A model generated the notes under the pieces. The model saw nothing but the letters and a program-made list of their open reading frames with translations, was not told where the DNA came from and ran no database searches. Positions 49,421 to 63,517 of a stretch of DNA of 64,000 nucleotides are shown piece by piece; position 1 is the stretch's first letter; every line of letters begins with the position of its first letter. The position numbers were made by a program, and so were the translations under genes. This DNA is from Cinclus cinclus. Taxonomy: Eukaryota > Chordata > Aves > Passeriformes > Cinclidae. The stretch covers positions 101,042,229-101,106,228 of the forward strand of contig NC_085048.1 in assembly GCF_963662255.1 (NCBI RefSeq), given 5' to 3'.

Positions 49421-52384
49421 AGTTCTGGAAGGTGCCAAGATGAGACAAAATTAATAGTTTCCAAAATACCAGGGTGTTCTTGGAGACAGCCTTCAGATTA
49501 AACAGAACTGTGGGCAATTCAGAATAGCAATATAAATTTTAAAAGGGATAATGATAAAGAATGTAAAACATACTTAGCATCATATTTTAATATGGAGAGT
49601 ACTGATCAAGTGAATTCTCCATATAGGTTAAGACAACTGAAAAATATTCCACCCCTTGCTCCACAATTAAATATTGAACAGTACACAGAAATAACATGGA
49701 ATTTGAAGACTTGAGATAAATTGAATGGGGATTAATGTTATTTTGATAAACGTGTTGAATAAACTGCCTACTGTAGTAATCCACTTTGCCTGTGTATATA
49801 CCTGTCTAACAGGAGGGATTTATGGTGGTGCTGGGAAGCATTGCAGGCAGGAACTGCAGCACTAGGATAAGCAGCAGTCTTCAAGAGACAGGCCTGACAT
49901 GGAGAAGAATATAAATTTGTATTAACAGCCAAAGGAAAAAACACACAGTTTTGTTTGAGAGCAGTCTTTCACTTGCCAAATTAATTTTGACTTTATGTGT
50001 GTGGAGTAAAAGTTGCTGTAGAACCAAAGGAAGGTCTTGTACACACTACTGCCATTTTTTGCATTGACGTCACATGTGGTAAGAGGATGCCAGCTGTCCT
50101 GCAAGCCTGACCTCATTCCCTGAGGAAGACAGCCTTGTCCAGGTTTTCACTCTGGCTGATGGAAGGTGAATTAGGAACAAATGGGTTGATTTACTGAAGT
50201 TGTTTTGGATTTGTACCCTACTGCCTCACAAAAATGTCATGTGAAAAGTCATTTTACTTAAGACTGTCATACAGTTATCTCTTCAAATGCCAACTTTTTT
50301 ATACCCCATGACCTTGAGTGGCATCACTGGAGTTGATATATACCTGTACTTTATCTTATTACATACCTAACACCATATTACCAGGCACTTCTTGCTTAGG
50401 TGCCTCAGAAGGCAAAGTACTTGCTGAGTGTTGGTTTACCTTTTTCACAACGTAAATTTGAAGCCAGCTGGGAGAGGTTTTTTAAACAGCTTAAAAATCA
50501 AACAAAACCTGTTTAATTTTGTTACTGGAGAACTGCTGGCAAAGAACTAGGCTCTCTTGCCAGTGACCCAGCCATTAAATGGGCTCAGATATCAGGGATC
50601 CCCCTGTGTGAGTGCAGACAAAGAACAGGCCTGTCCAGTCCCTCTGTGTCCTTTTTCTTTTCCACTCACTCCTTGGGAAGCTTTTTGCACATCAGCATAA
50701 TGAGGTTCCACATGCTCAGTCTTGGCTCTCTTGCCCTTTCCTAGATTGGCACCTGATGGGACAACAGGGCAAAATAGTTTTGTTTGGTGCATTACACTGA
50801 GCTGAGCAAATTGTTGTTTAGCGTTACATTCCCCTTTCCATGGATCCACTCAATGCTCCATGCAGAGGAGACATAGTTTGTATAAGGTCAGTAGGGAAGC
50901 ACAGTGCTATGTATCCACTGCTCAGGAAACTGCAGGAGACACCTTTGAAAGTAATGTGTCAACAGTTCCATGGTACAGGGAGTTTGGAGAGGAACTCCCC
51001 TGGGCTCATCTGGAAAAGGAAGATGGAAAAAATGTGTGTTACTGGAAATTTTGGGTCTGCACAGTTAGATGGACCGCTGGTAGGAGATGCATTTGCAGGC
51101 TGATTGTTGAAACTGTCAGTCTCAGCGCTGGTCACTAGTTCTTCTCATCTCATTCTTTACTACTCTTAGGCAAACAGGCCAAGCACCACTACAATTCTTA
51201 TAAAATTGAATTGCATTTGGTACACATTCCTTCTTGCCTGAAATATTGTCTGAAATATTAAATATTTATCACTTGCTGTTTCTTTAAAAAAATCTCTGTA
51301 TTTCAGAGGGTTGTAATGCCATACCTTCCCTCCCTTTTATTGTTCACACTGTTCACTGTTGTGAAAACTTTTTTTCCAAGTAGTTAGTAATGAAGAAAAC
51401 CTGCAAGTGTAATACTGTTAACCTGAACACAGAGAGGGGTGAATCTCATGACCTGAAAAGTAGTAGCTTCCTAGTGGGTTTCTCATCAGTGCACTGCAGA
51501 GGTGCAGCATAATTTGGAAGTAGTTTTTCAACTTCATTCATTAATAAGACCAGTATTTTTCATAGTTAAGTTAAGTATGAAAAAGTGGGTATTTTATTAT
51601 TTCCTTTTTTCTTAGTTTTTAAAAGCTTGATACACATAGCGTTGGATCAAGGCACATACAAGACTGGCCAAAGAGCATACAAATCACTTTGGTTTTTAGT
51701 TGAAGAAACAGGAATGATTATTGCAACAAAGAGCGGCTTGGGGTTTAAACATGAAATAGCTCATAGTTCAGCAGGAAGGCAGAAAGAAATATGTTACCTT
51801 ACATATTCACCAAGGAATTTCTGGATAACTGTGACAGTAATGGGCAGTATTCCTGACTGTAACAGCAGTACACTGAACACAGACTCATATATGCTTCAGG
51901 ATAGCTGTATTCCCCATTTGTCTGCTCACCTTTGGGACCACAGTTTTTGAGACCTTGCTTTTATTGCCTTGGGTTTTGTCCTGTTCTCTTTTCTAGTGAA
52001 ACTGCACTTTCAACCCTTTTTCTTTTCAAAGCAGTTTCAAAGTGTTGTCTCTGCTTTCCTGCCCTTGTCTCCCAAATGCCTGTGAGCATCCATCACTATT
52101 TTCTCTGTAATATACAGACCACTGATTCTGCTGAAGAAAAAGCTATTCCTGAACTTTATCTATCCCCTTGGTTTGTAGAGCCTACCACCTTTTTAAATTT
52201 TTGTTAATTCCTTGTTAGGAATTTGATTATGCTTTCCTCTAGGGATTAGGTTTTTTAACACTTGTGAAACGGTTTCGTCTCATGCATGTCATCAGTTTGA
52301 TTATTCTCATTTACATTGTATTTTACCACTGTTGAATGGATATATCCAGAGAGCTGATATTGCCCATTACTACACACATTTTTG
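49421..52384. other. non-coding sequence downstream of FLRT3
   Basis: No repeat or gene recognised. The plus-strand frame at 51585-51950 (121 codons) has no recognisable motif or family resemblance. If the FLRT3 transcript uses a more distal poly(A) site (for example TTTATT on the plus strand near 51592), part of this stretch would be its 3'UTR. Confidence 0.4.
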
Positions 52385-52939
52385 TTTATTGAATATTGTT
52401 GTGGTTTACAGATTTATTAGACCCAACACTGGAAGTCCTGTGAGTTTTTGTAACCACTTTTTGATATTCCTGATTTGCCAGGTTCAACATTTTATTGATA
52501 CCAGAGTGAAAAATGGCCTGTGCTTACACTTACAAGGATCTCAGATGAATGTTCTGACTGCTCAACACGGCAAGAAAATTCACTTTCACAGTCAACAAGT
52601 CGTCTTACTCAGTAGAACACAAAAGTTAAATGGTCTGTAACTTCAATATTAGCAAGGAAAATACAGTACAAATTACTAAAAAATACTAAAATATAGACTT
52701 GTGATCAGGTATCCCCACTACATTAATCGCAGCAGTAGCCTGAAATTTGAAACTTTTAATAAAAAGTTCTTAAATATAAATTATATGGCAAATGTACAGT
52801 ACATTGCTTTGTCGAAGTCTTTTAATCCAGTGTTTTGCAGTAGAACAGCAACTGTTAAGTCAGTCTTTTCTTGTTTTCTTTAAAAAACAAACCCAAAAAA
52901 CCCAACAAAACCCAAAACAGTTTTTCACATCCCTCAGTA
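52385..52939 (-). other. FLRT3: FLRT3 3' untranslated region (proximal part)
   Basis: This region lies directly after the FLRT3 stop codon on the minus strand. Candidate AATAAA signals, read as TTTATT on the plus strand, lie at 52491-52496, 52413-52418 and 52385-52390. ATTAAA-type variants occur closer to the stop (52821-52826 and 52755-52760). Which is used cannot be told from sequence alone. Confidence 0.45.
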
Positions 52940-54889
52940 TCATGAGTGTGAATGATCTGAATCTGGAATACCACTGTCTCTGTAGCTCCTGTTACTACTG
53001 CTTTCACTGTGGCTGTTCTTGTACAGATTCATGCCATTGGGTGGGAAAATGGTGTGTATTACAAATTCCTCCTTGGACACTTGGTCACTGGTTATTGGTA
53101 TCATTTGGAAAGAAGTCTCCCTGATTTCCAGGATGGAGTTATCCTTCTTGGTTCCCGCTTCAGCATAGTCATCTTTTCTCCGGCGTCCCTTGCTATAGGT
53201 GCAGTTCCGGGAGAACAGGGACCCGTTTCTGTGGACGTACCAGCAGACCAGGGCCAGCAGCCCTATGGCCACCAGTGCCACCGCGCCGCCAATGATGGCG
53301 GCCAAGGGCAAGCTGGAGTTTTTGTAAGGTTCTTTCTCCTGCTCCCGGTTGAGGGTGGTAGTAGGGTTGTACATCTTAAGAGGCGCCGTTTCGGTCTCAA
53401 TGCATTCGGGTGTTTCATCAGAGAGATAGATGTTGCTGGTTTCCATGGGAACCATGCACACACGGTATGGTGACTCTGGTTCAAGAGCTGTGAGCAAATA
53501 GTCGCTTCTGTCACCTGTAACTATTGTTTCAGTTATAGATCCAAAGGCAGGGCTGTGACCCATCTTGAGCCAGCTCAGTCTCAAAGCAGTCATGGGTAGT
53601 GCAACTTTCCAGGAGATGTGAATAGTCTCCGTGCTTACAGATTTCACAAATATTGTGATGATTTTGTGTACTGGGCTTGCTGTGGTTCTGTAGTTTTTAT
53701 TTAGGTTGGGAGTCTTGATGTCTGGTTGTCTGGTCACAGAAATGGGCCAGTGTCCCTGGGCCGGGTATAACGTGTTTGGTACTGCAGTAGTGATTTGGAT
53801 GGTGCTTATCATGCTATCGTCCTTACAGTCAAACAGTTCTACGCTGAGGTCTTTGATAGCCATCCCACGTACTTTTTCCGGTGCCTGACACATCAGTCCA
53901 CGTACGTTCACTTTTAAAGGCAAGGACTGTAACCAGTCACGTACCCATTTCATTTTGCACCCACAGTGCCAAGGATTGTTGCGAAGAAAAAGTTGAGTGA
54001 TGTTATCCAGATCATCAAAGACACCCTGAGGTAAATTGCTGAGATTGTTATTGGACATATCTAGTCGATACAACTGTCGTAAATAAGAGAAAGCATTGGA
54101 TGGCACACGGTTGATGTGGTTTTCTTGGAGGTAAAGCTTTCTTAGGTTTGTTCCCGGCAGATTCACCGGTGCAGCTGTGAGTGAATTGCGGACCAATGAC
54201 AATTCTGTAAGATTGACTAGATTCATGAAGACTTTGTCTCCTAATCCATGATTATTTAGAAGATTTCCATCTAAAACAAGGCGTTTTAGATTTGTAAGGT
54301 CTTGAAGGGCCAGCTCAGAAATTGAGGAAATGCGATTATCATCCAAGCGTAGCTCTTCTATGGTTTTAGGCAAACCCCAGGGAATGGTGCTAAGGTGATT
54401 TCGAGAGAGAAAAAGAAGTCTGAGATAGATGTTGTCCCGGAAAGCTCCATCCTCAATGCTAACGGCGGAAACAGAATTATCATCTAAATGCAGTTCTTCC
54501 AGATAAGGAATTTTTGAAAGTGAATCGTAAGTAATGGTCCTTATATTGTTCTCCTGCAAATGTAGTTCCTTAATGTACTTAGGGAGGTTAGTGGGGAATT
54601 CATCTAGGCTGTTGCGGTATAAATATATTCTTTCCACCCTAAGCAAGTTCTTCAGTTCTGAAGGAATCCCAGCATTATTTATTTGATTGTTCTGAAGAAA
54701 GAGGGTAGTTGCATCCTCTGGGATTCCTGTAGGAATAGACGTCAAATCGCGATCATTACAATATATGAAACCCACATCACAGCGACATACTGAAGGGCAT
54801 GGTTTGGCACTAACAGAATAAGGTGCCATTTCAAGTAACAGCCCTATTTTAGTCCAAACTAGGAAGATGCTCCAGGTAACACTAATCAT
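52940..54889 (-). CDS. FLRT3: FLRT3, fibronectin leucine-rich transmembrane protein 3
   Basis: FLRT3 is a single-pass cell-surface adhesion protein. In the family it binds latrophilins and Unc5 receptors through its leucine-rich ectodomain, modulates FGF receptor signalling, and acts in gastrulation, axon guidance and synapse formation. The 649-residue frame equals the mammalian length and lies in one exon, as in other vertebrates. In order it shows a signal peptide (about 1-28), a cysteine-rich LRR N-cap (Cys31, 35, 37, 44), about ten leucine-rich repeats to about 305, an LRR C-cap with [16 protein letters not shown] (about 309-360), a fibronectin III domain (about 405-505) and a membrane helix (about 528-550). 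A conserved cytoplasmic tail of about 98 residues ends SDHSHS. The ATG has a good context (ACC before it), and a splice acceptor lies 45 bp upstream. No disruption is seen. FLRT1 and FLRT2 are less likely given the tail and LRR sequence. Confidence 0.98.
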   Translation of the reverse strand: MISVTWSIFLVWTKIGLLLEMAPYSVSAKPCPSVCRCDVGFIYCNDRDLTSIPTGIPEDATTLFLQNNQINNAGIPSELKNLLRVERIYLYRNSLDEFPTNLPKYIKELHLQENNIRTITYDSLSKIPYLEELHLDDNSVSAVSIEDGAFRDNIYLRLLFLSRNHLSTIPWGLPKTIEELRLDDNRISSISELALQDLTNLKRLVLDGNLLNNHGLGDKVFMNLVNLTELSLVRNSLTAAPVNLPGTNLRKLYLQENHINRVPSNAFSYLRQLYRLDMSNNNLSNLPQGVFDDLDNITQLFLRNNPWHCGCKMKWVRDWLQSLPLKVNVRGLMCQAPEKVRGMAIKDLSVELFDCKDDSMISTIQITTAVPNTLYPAQGHWPISVTRQPDIKTPNLNKNYRTTASPVHKIITIFVKSVSTETIHISWKVALPMTALRLSWLKMGHSPAFGSITETIVTGDRSDYLLTALEPESPYRVCMVPMETSNIYLSDETPECIETETAPLKMYNPTTTLNREQEKEPYKNSSLPLAAIIGGAVALVAIGLLALVCWYVHRNGSLFSRNCTYSKGRRRKDDYAEAGTKKDNSILEIRETSFQMIPITSDQVSKEEFVIHTIFPPNGMNLYKNSHSESSSNRSYRDSGIPDSDHSHS

Positions 54890-54934
54890 GGTCAGGAATG
54901 ATGAGATTTCTATACAGTTCTGATCTTCAACAAT
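54890..54934 (-). other. FLRT3: FLRT3 5'UTR portion of the coding exon
   Basis: On the minus strand this 45-bp segment runs from the presumed acceptor to the FLRT3 ATG. It begins ATTGTTGAAGATCAG. Its presence fits the known FLRT3 structure of upstream non-coding exons and one coding exon. Confidence 0.6.
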
Positions 54935-54936
54935 CT
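54935..54936 (-). other. FLRT3: splice acceptor (AG) of the FLRT3 coding exon
   Basis: Read on the minus strand, a pyrimidine-rich tract (TTTGTTTGTTTGGTTTTTTT) ends in AG at these positions, then the exon continues. It is the closest strong acceptor upstream of the ATG. Confidence 0.65.
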
Positions 54937-57900
54937 AAAAAAACCAAACAAACAAAATTATCCAGATCATCAGAAACTGCAATAAAAAAAATCAACTTCA
55001 GCATTACAGAAGACATCTGAAACACACATTAAACCAAAATTCAAGTTCGTAGATGCATTTTACTCTTTTCCTTACATCAGTAATTCTACTACTTGGACTA
55101 ATTCAATTAACTTAATAGGTTATTCTGCATAGTGATTGAAAATAATATAATCAAGTATGTCTAATCTGTGAATTCTTTTGCTTAAGCAGTAAGACTCTTT
55201 CTAAGTAAGGATTCCTTCACATTTCATGTGTATTGACAATCTTTGTTCACAGATACCAAATAAGTACAGAACTGAAGTCACACCAGAGTTCAAGTAAATC
55301 ATTCTATATCTGAAAGATAAGAAGTAATTCCTAAGCCAGCTAACTTCCTCAGGAGCCCTTAAGTGAACTATAAAACCCTTACCATACCCACAAGTCTAGT
55401 GGTAGCTATTTCAGAACTTCAAAAAAACCCTAAAGGCAAAGCCTAAAATGCAGACAAGAGTGAGGCCCAGTAAAGACTTTTCCCCAAGTCTTTCCCAGTG
55501 CTCAACTTTACAGTTGTAACTTAGGAACACTCTGGACTATTTTGCTTGGTTTTCATGCTTAAGTGAATGTTCAGAAAGGTGAATGTTACAACTGGCAGGT
55601 AACTTGTAGAGCTATGGCTCTCTCGTTCACTGGATGAACTATTCCATTACATGCTTAATTTCATGTTTAAATATTTGTTATACACAAAAGTCATCTTCCT
55701 AAGTAGCACACTCTATAAGAGTCTATTTGGCAGGATTAAACACATTTTCCCTTATTATTAGAAGCATGGTATAAATTAACTCTTGAGACTGAGACTGTAC
55801 TTTGCATTGGTAGTGTGTTTGTACACTGAGCTCGTGTAATTAGCATTTTTATAGCTTTTAAGACAACATAATTCAATTACCATCGTAATTAGGGTTGTGA
55901 GCACTCCTGTAAGATGACCTATGCGTTAAGCGGTGTCATGACCTTTTCTCTTTTGGGCTCATGTATTAATTGAACTTTACTCTCAGAGGCATGAAAAGAA
56001 AAATAAATTAATATTGATCCTACCGTATTTAAAGGTATGAGTAAATTCTGTCCTTGAGGATATCCAGTTAAGGGGTGTCTTTCTGCCCAGTCACTCTAAA
56101 AGTTTACTCCATGAAGCAGTTTTTTCTCGATGGTGTTTACTCAGATGGTCCTTGTTGGCGGTGTGTATTTCCTGGCTCCTGGCACGATACTCAAATGAGC
56201 ATTCCAACCAAAACTTATCATGGTACATAAGCACACCAGGCCCCGGTGTAAAGAAGCTTCAGCTTCCTTCTATTTTTGTCCTCATGTAAGGTCTGTGAAT
56301 GAAGAGCCTCTTTTGTTTGGTTTAATGCCTTTAGCAGGAATTACTTTCTTTGTAACTCTTACAAACTCTTCTGTGCAGCTTAGTAGTCAGAGGAGGGAAC
56401 TTTAATGCCACGTGATAGAAACCATTCATTATGCTGAGGCTTGAAGGATTGCAGCCTCTTCAGGAAGTCAGGAAAGGGAATGCTTTTTCCTATCCACAAT
56501 TATCCAAGTATGACCTTTGTACAGTAGCTACATCCTGATACATCCACACCTCTTTCAGAGAACCATTTTCCAACTCTCACTTTTTAACACTTCTTCCAAA
56601 TTTGTAATGCAGGAAATAATTCCTTCTGTGCTGCAAGAATGTAAGTTACTTTACCACAGAAACATCAGGCAATTCAGGTGATTTTCTTCATTATAAAAAA
56701 AAGCCACAAAAATGATTTCTTTCCCAGGAAACTCCCCTTTGAAAGCTTTCCTCGAACTCTTAATGTCCTGCAAAAGTAAAAACAAAAAAATTGGAATTAA
56801 TAACAACTGGTGCACACTAGTTTAGAGCTGCATCCCCGTACATGAGCAGCACACCTTGTTTCCCCAAAACACTGGCATTTCAGCAAAATCCACAGAGCTT
56901 TTTCAGAAAATGTTTTGCTGTGTAGTTCCATGTTACTGCAGTTTTGCTGAACTGTATTTTCCCTAGTATCAGTAGAAAAATAAAGGCAGAGAATAACAAA
57001 ATATTTGTAAATTATGGTTTTCATCTGATGTCAAATATCAGTGTTACCTTCTTGGAGGTTGCTTGGTTTGTGTTCCTGGTGAATAGATATGGATGATGAT
57101 CTTCTCCTTGATTTTAAGTGTAAAGGGAATTACTAACAATTACTGTTTATGGGTTACTGGGTGAAAGGGAAAGCGGTTTTGTCAAAATATTGTATGAATA
57201 TTTCCCATTTGCAGCATGTTGATTTTGAGCTAGAGACTAGTTAGGCATCTGTGCCAGCTTTTTGGCAATACATAGGTGGGTTTAGTCTGTAAAATTTCTA
57301 TAAAGAAGAAAAATATTATTTCTTTCATTTGCATTTCTTACAGAATGCCAATTATTTTTTAAACAGTATTCTTAACATGGGCTACTTCGTATCACTACTG
57401 CATAAAGTATCCAGTGAAATACCAAGCCCCCTGAGAGCTTGTAGGGAGAATGTCAGAAATAAAAGTGGTTAAATCTGAAATGAAACAAATCCTTAAGGTT
57501 TACTTGCTTTTCCCTTTTGTGACTTCATGTTTCTCCAAGGGACCGAGCACAATCCTCAGAACCAAAATGCTTGGCAGGAACAGCATGCTGAGTAATGCTT
57601 GCTTAGCTGCCTTCCTGAGAGCTAAACTAGAGCAGCTTATTGTCCTCCATAAAATACTTGACCTAAACACAAATGCTCTCTGTTTTAAAACTGCCTTTTG
57701 CAATTTGTAGCAGGTCTATTATGAAACAGACTCATACTCATACTCCTTACAGCAACACAGAATATGCAGTGATATATTTAAATAGATACAAATTCTGCTG
57801 CTCTTTTTCATAGAAAAATGTTATCCATTAAAAAGAAAAAAGCCCAAAACCCCTCATTTCATAGATGGTGTGACTACCCAGTGAGGGAGTGGAAAAGATT

Positions 57901-60900
57901 CTTCTCCAGCTCCTGTCGTGCTCCTCTGAGCTTTGTTTTCAGCATCTTGTTTTCAGCAGTTGTCCAATGAAAAAAAAACAAACCTCAAAATGAGAGACCC
58001 CTGCTGTGGCATAAGTAAGTATTTTTATGTATGCTTTATTTAAGGCAAAATCTCAAATCTGTGCGGCCATATTTTAGAATAGAAGGGAATGCATGTTTAT
58101 TGGTAATTTATGTAATTTGGGTAAATTATATAATCGTTATGAAATGGAACAAAAAAGCTCTGTATTCTTCCAGTGTCTAGTTTTCTTACTCTACATTACT
58201 CAAGTGTTTGGGGAAAGAAGCTCAGGCCCTATTCTTAAAACTCTGAAATAAACAGCAACTTAACAGCTGTAGAAAAAAAATGGTGTCTCTTAGGAACAAA
58301 TGTGAAGTTGTGATAGAAGATATTTTCTGGATGGGTATGGTGAAATAGGAATAGAAATTCCTTTAATAGGCCTTTGAAGGCCACAATAATTTTTAATTAC
58401 TTAAAATCATATTTTCTTTAGAACTCTGAGCTGTAAAAAACTTTTTAGTATCAAGAAAAACACTGGCTCTAGTATGCATACATTACACAGATCTGTGCAC
58501 ACACAGAAAGTTCATTTGTTTTACCTTTCTAGCACATAAAGTGTTTCCTCTGTGCTTCATTTGATAGTCATCTCTTCATTTATTGCAACTATTATAATAG
58601 CAGTAATGTGTAGGATTAAAATGAAAGCACTAAAGCTCATTAAGTTCCTGGAATTTTTTTACCCCTTCTCTCAAAATTACATGAAAACAAGAGCAAGGAA
58701 AAGAAAAGGTCTCTTTGGAGAAGACGACACTGTTTCAAAAATGTGGATTAAGACTATACCCCCCACTCCCTTTTCTAAACTTAGAATAGTTTTCTTCAGG
58801 TCTTGATTGTTTGATATCTCACACTTCCCTTTTATATCTCAAGCTATAGCTGAAAACAATGTTTTTGCATATCAAAGGCTCCAGTGATCTGTCTACAGAG
58901 AAGAAGGGAATCCTGCTGCCATGCTCCAACTTTCCCCTTCAGCTGTCTCCAAATATTCCCTGACACCAAGCCATTATAGCTGATCCGACAGGATGAAAAG
59001 AAAAGTGACCCCCACTGGTACAGAAACTGTGTCCAGGTTTCTGCAGCATCAGATTGGGAGGCTTCATGGACACATGGTTTTGAAAGAAGCCATCATTTTT
59101 GAGCGAACCAGGTTTTAGAAACTCTAAAAAACTACTAAAATTGTTTTTAAATGCACAAATCACTCCTTGTTTTTTGATAACAAAAGTTACATTGGAAAAA
59201 CTGAACAGCAGCCTTTTTGCTCTTTATTCCAAGTTGAATGGTTTCCTGAACTTTTCTGAACCACAAGGTTAAATTAAGTTTTCCTGGGACTCTGTAAGCA
59301 ATTACCAGAGATAGCAGGAACATGTGCACTTGCATGTGGACTTACCACTGTGGTACAGCTAAGGGGACATCTCATTTTAAAATATTCAACATAAGCTGAG
59401 CTACACAAAAAAACCAATAAATTCTAAGTAGAACATTTTATTTACTCTAAAGTATGGAGTCCAGCTGCACTCACTGTACTGTAGGCAGGCAGTGGTTTAA
59501 CAAAATAAATAGTTCTGGTATATTTGAAAAGTTGGGAATTTTTCTGAAATCGGTGTCAAATATTTCTTTCCAAGCAGTGATAAAATGTGAATAAAATCAA
59601 GACCTGCCTCACTTGAGGTCACACAATGGTTATTTGAATTTCTAATCTACCCCTGTGTTCTCCAGCAGGAACTCTGGTAGCTCAGTGGCTTCTTTCTTAC
59701 TATCAAAGTAACAGAGGAAAGGAAAACTACTAGGTATTTCTAGGTTGCAAAAGACAAAACTATCATTCAAAGCCACCACTAAGACATGCATACTTGATAA
59801 GCCACTTTGTTTAACCAGTGTACTTCTACTCCAAAATTAGCTCTGTATTTGTTTAGAAACTGAAACATATCAGAAATACAGAATGTGCTTATTTTTTAAA
59901 ATACTTGCGAAGTCCATTCTATTGCTTATAATGTCCATCATGCTTACAAAGGTTATGCTGCAGCAAAATAGCTTGACCAACTATTTTTTTAAGAAAGAAG
60001 TACCACAGTGCTAATCTAGACTTAAAACAATGTCTACACTTTGTTTTCTTTAAGTGTATTACTCAGGGTTAGTTGATAGTGACAGCAAAATGCTTTCTAA
60101 GCATTACTCTGTCTAGGAGCTGCACTTTCCACAATCATCATATTTCAGGAACATGCCCCAGTCTTTTGTTTAGTGCTAGGCAAGCAGATGGTCCTCTAGC
60201 TGTCTTTCTAAGGGGTAAAAAATGTAAAGGAGTTTGTTAAAGTGAGAGTGAGCCCTTCAGTCAGACTGTATCACTGCATGTTGGTGAAATTTTTTTGGTT
60301 GTTTTTTGTTGGAGGTTTCATTTACTTGCAGAAAACTTGCTCCCAGTTCTTGTGCAGTAGGAATAATACTACTTGTGTCTTATTAAGCCTAACTCAAGTG
60401 TCCTAAAGAATGCAGATTTTTATGTGATCTTCCCTCAAATGCAAGTAAATCTGACTTAGAAATGAATTCTCAGTAAAAGCGTGACTCTACTCCTAAGATC
60501 AGCCAAACCTGTATTTGCAGTAGAGGATGGAAATGAACTACAAGTGGTTCTCTTCTGAAGTTTACTTCTAAAATCTTTCCTAGTTTTGAAGATTCTGGGT
60601 TGAAAAGACCCAGACTATTACTGTATTCCTTCTCACTCTCTTGACTACTCTGCTGCAGGAAAAGTTGCACGTTAAGAAAACACTTTGAGGGGAATCTTGC
60701 AATGGATTTTTGTTTTGTGTTTTAGTGCTCTTTGAGCTTAGCCAATTATGGCTTCTAGGTTTTCTTTTGAGAGCTGCTGCTGAGGCAACTTGTCTGGGCA
60801 TTAAATAAAAGAATAGAGAACAAATACTGCCATTGTTTCAAGGTTTTAAAAAAATCTATTTTCCCCCTCTTGAAAGTTTAGGTAGACTTATACCTGATAG

Positions 60901-63349
60901 GGAGTTTCTGGCAGAAAAACTCCCAGCATGTAAAAACATTACTTAAACACCAGATAAAGTTTCAGTAATTTTGTTTCCTTCCTTTTTAAGGCAGTTGTTT
61001 GCTCATCTCCTGATTAGTAAGTTTGCTCCTCAAAAAAATTAGGAAAAATGTGGAGTTTTAAGTGTGTTTGGGTTCCTTCAGCTCACAAAAGGCAGAAGAG
61101 AGCGATGCCAAAGATATGTACTGAACACGTCTCAAGATTCCTGCCCTGAGTGGTATTTGGCTGCTTATTAAAAATAAATGTAAGCAATCACATATTAATT
61201 CTTCCGAGCACTCCTGTGCTTTGAAGTGATTAAGGAAAAAACTTGAGAGCTAACTAGCCATTAGCATCCATACTTCCTGCTGCAAGGAGACAAAGATGGC
61301 CATCTCCCAACTGAAGCCACTTCAAATACCTGAAACTGCAATCTTTGCAAACTCCAGCGATTGCTTTGATTAGTCACCAATGCTTTACACAATATCGGAC
61401 AACTTTTAGCTAGTGGTGACAGAAGAAAAAAAAGCAAACCAAAACAAACACCAAAACCTCCAACCCAGAAACTAATCTTTATTTTGTTCATGCTGTAAAA
61501 TGCATCCACTTTATTTCTGGAGATCAAAGCTCTCTATCAGTTTGCTACAGAGTTTTTTGCCCACTGGGGGGTGGTACATGCTACAAAACCTGTGCTTTTA
61601 AGAGCCACAAGTCAGATGTTTTTTGCTGCTGTCCAGTCTTCTCTGCTTTAATTACAACAAAGTCTCCTGTTGAGAAAAACAGAGGCAGGCTGCAAAGGAG
61701 TGAGTTATAAAAAAAATAAAATAAATCACACTTTTAGAGAGTTTACAGAATTTCCCATGCTGATTACTTGCAGTATTTATCTGGTTGGTCTCCAGTTGAA
61801 AATGGGGAGTGTACCAGAAGGGGAAGGAAAAAAAAAAAAAGAAGAGAATTGGCATTTTAAATACATGCCAAGGGCTGTCTCTGTTTCTGGTATACAAGTA
61901 TACAGGAGGAACACCAAAGACAGAAAAAACTACAGCTTTTGGAAGTTATTAAATGTGGATGGAAAAATAAAAAAGCTTGATAGCAGCATGAAGTAGGATT
62001 AGAATAAACTCAGTGTATTTTAAGATAATTGGCTTTCTGTAAACCCAGGTATATGTTTTGTTTATGAAATATTTGAAACAGGGCTATCTTAAACAGGGCT
62101 GTATTGTATGGCTTTGGAATAAATGAAAGGAAACTTGAAGGTGGGTTTTCTTTTGAGGGAGGGAAGGCCACTGAAACCTCGAGTATGACCTAATGCATTG
62201 CACATATTGACAAGGAAAACACAGACTGATCTTTCTGTTTTATAGCAAATAATTCTTTTCTTTATACACTTGAATTGACAAATTCATTTTTCAGTCTAAT
62301 TCAAAGAAATGTTCATTAAGACGCCTTATCCCCAGGCAATAGATAGTGAGCATAGCTGATGCTTCTACCTTTTTGGGCAGTTTATTTTAGGTAAGGAAAT
62401 TGGGATCAGGATAATTAACTGTTTTTTTTTAAGTCTGAACATTTTCACCCTCTTCACATACTTTTTCTTTGTATAAATTATTTACACAGAAATGCAAAAT
62501 GTGAATCTTCTTGTTTCGATGAGGCAAAGAGAAAATGCATTCAGCTAATGTGCAGAAATAAGATTTAACTGAAAAGTAATTCTGCATTTTGGTGTGAATC
62601 TGGTGTAGAAAATACTCCACTGTACTCTGTTAACTGACCAGAATTGATCCCTCCCAAGAAAGGGAAGCGATTTGCCTTCAGCCCAAATGAAAAACCCGTC
62701 GGTAACAGCGTTCCATGAATTAGTTAATTACAAACGCTCGTCCTCGCGTTTGCAACACTCGTTGCAACTTTGCCTGGATGTGCCAGGGTTGAGCTCAAAC
62801 CCCTTTGTGGTCAGAGAGATTAAAACTGAGGCGACCTCAAAGAGCAGGACTGAGCCAGAAAGACAGCTGTCTGTGCAAGAGTCGAGCTTTTATTCACCAA
62901 GGGGATGAGCTTGGAAACTAAGCAGGAATATTAAAAAAAAAAAACCACAAAAAAACCGGCCAACCAACCCCAAAATCAGAAAGCCGTGCCTGGGTGCTGT
63001 AAGCTATGGCAGATGGGAAGCAGAACCACTACATTGGGAAATGCAGGAATACTTGGGCTTTGGCTGATCAACTTAAGTTGCAGCCCCTAAATGCGTTTAA
63101 GGCAAAGGGTGGAAACAAAAGATTCTAGCACACCAAGCAGTTGTGAAACGATTTTTGGGGTCAGAATCACGTAGAGATGAGGTGTGCAATGAAGTACGTG
63201 GCGAATTATTTATTTGCAAGCCATCTATAAATTAATTAGTGCGCCTGTAGGAGGGCAATCACTTAATACACTGAAAACAGCTGTAAAGTTGATTAGAACT
63301 AAGCGAGGACCTATGGAATGGCAGAAGGATTATGAGCCAGCTCTTCTTC
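54937..63349 (-). other. presumed FLRT3 intron sequence
   Basis: About 8.4 kb without a coding gene, between the FLRT3 coding exon and the CpG island at the right edge. Vertebrate FLRT3 usually has a second small non-coding exon, which should lie here, but I could not place it. No CR1 or LTR was recognised, in contrast to the left of the gene. The part near 62640-62910 has more CpG than its surroundings and a perfect inverted repeat, so it may be regulatory. Confidence 0.5.
62750..62767. promoter_or_regulatory. perfect inverted repeat of TTGCAAC, possible C/EBP-like site
   Basis: TTGCAAC (62750-62756), a four-base spacer ACTC, then GTTGCAA (62761-62767). Each arm resembles half of a C/EBP-type binding site. 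It lies in a CpG-containing, non-repetitive stretch in the presumed FLRT3 first intron. Function is not shown. Confidence 0.3.
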
Positions 63350-63491
63350 CCAAAGAAAGCGGGGCGTCGGGGCGGGAATTTGGGCCTGTTGCATTCTTTC
63401 TGTGCAACCATTTTGGTGCCCATCTTGTCGCCCGCAGACTTTGTGGTGCGGGGGGCAGCGCTGCGCAGGGGCACAAACGCATTACCTCGGC

Positions 63492-63517
63492 TTTTTTTTT
63501 TTTTTTTTTTTTTTTTT
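63492..63517. repeat. poly-T homopolymer (T26)
   Basis: 26 consecutive T within the CpG island, followed by GTGTGGTTGTGG and another T run. On the FLRT3 strand it is a poly-A tract. The length is uncertain. Confidence 0.85.

Noticed and set aside
51585..51950. 121-codon plus-strand frame downstream of FLRT3
   Set aside because: No recognisable motif, no splice or promoter context, and a length within chance for this AT-rich DNA.
53009..53473. 154-codon plus-strand open frame antisense to FLRT3
   Set aside because: It overlaps the FLRT3 coding exon entirely and shows no independent motifs; it is a shadow of the conserved FLRT3 frame.
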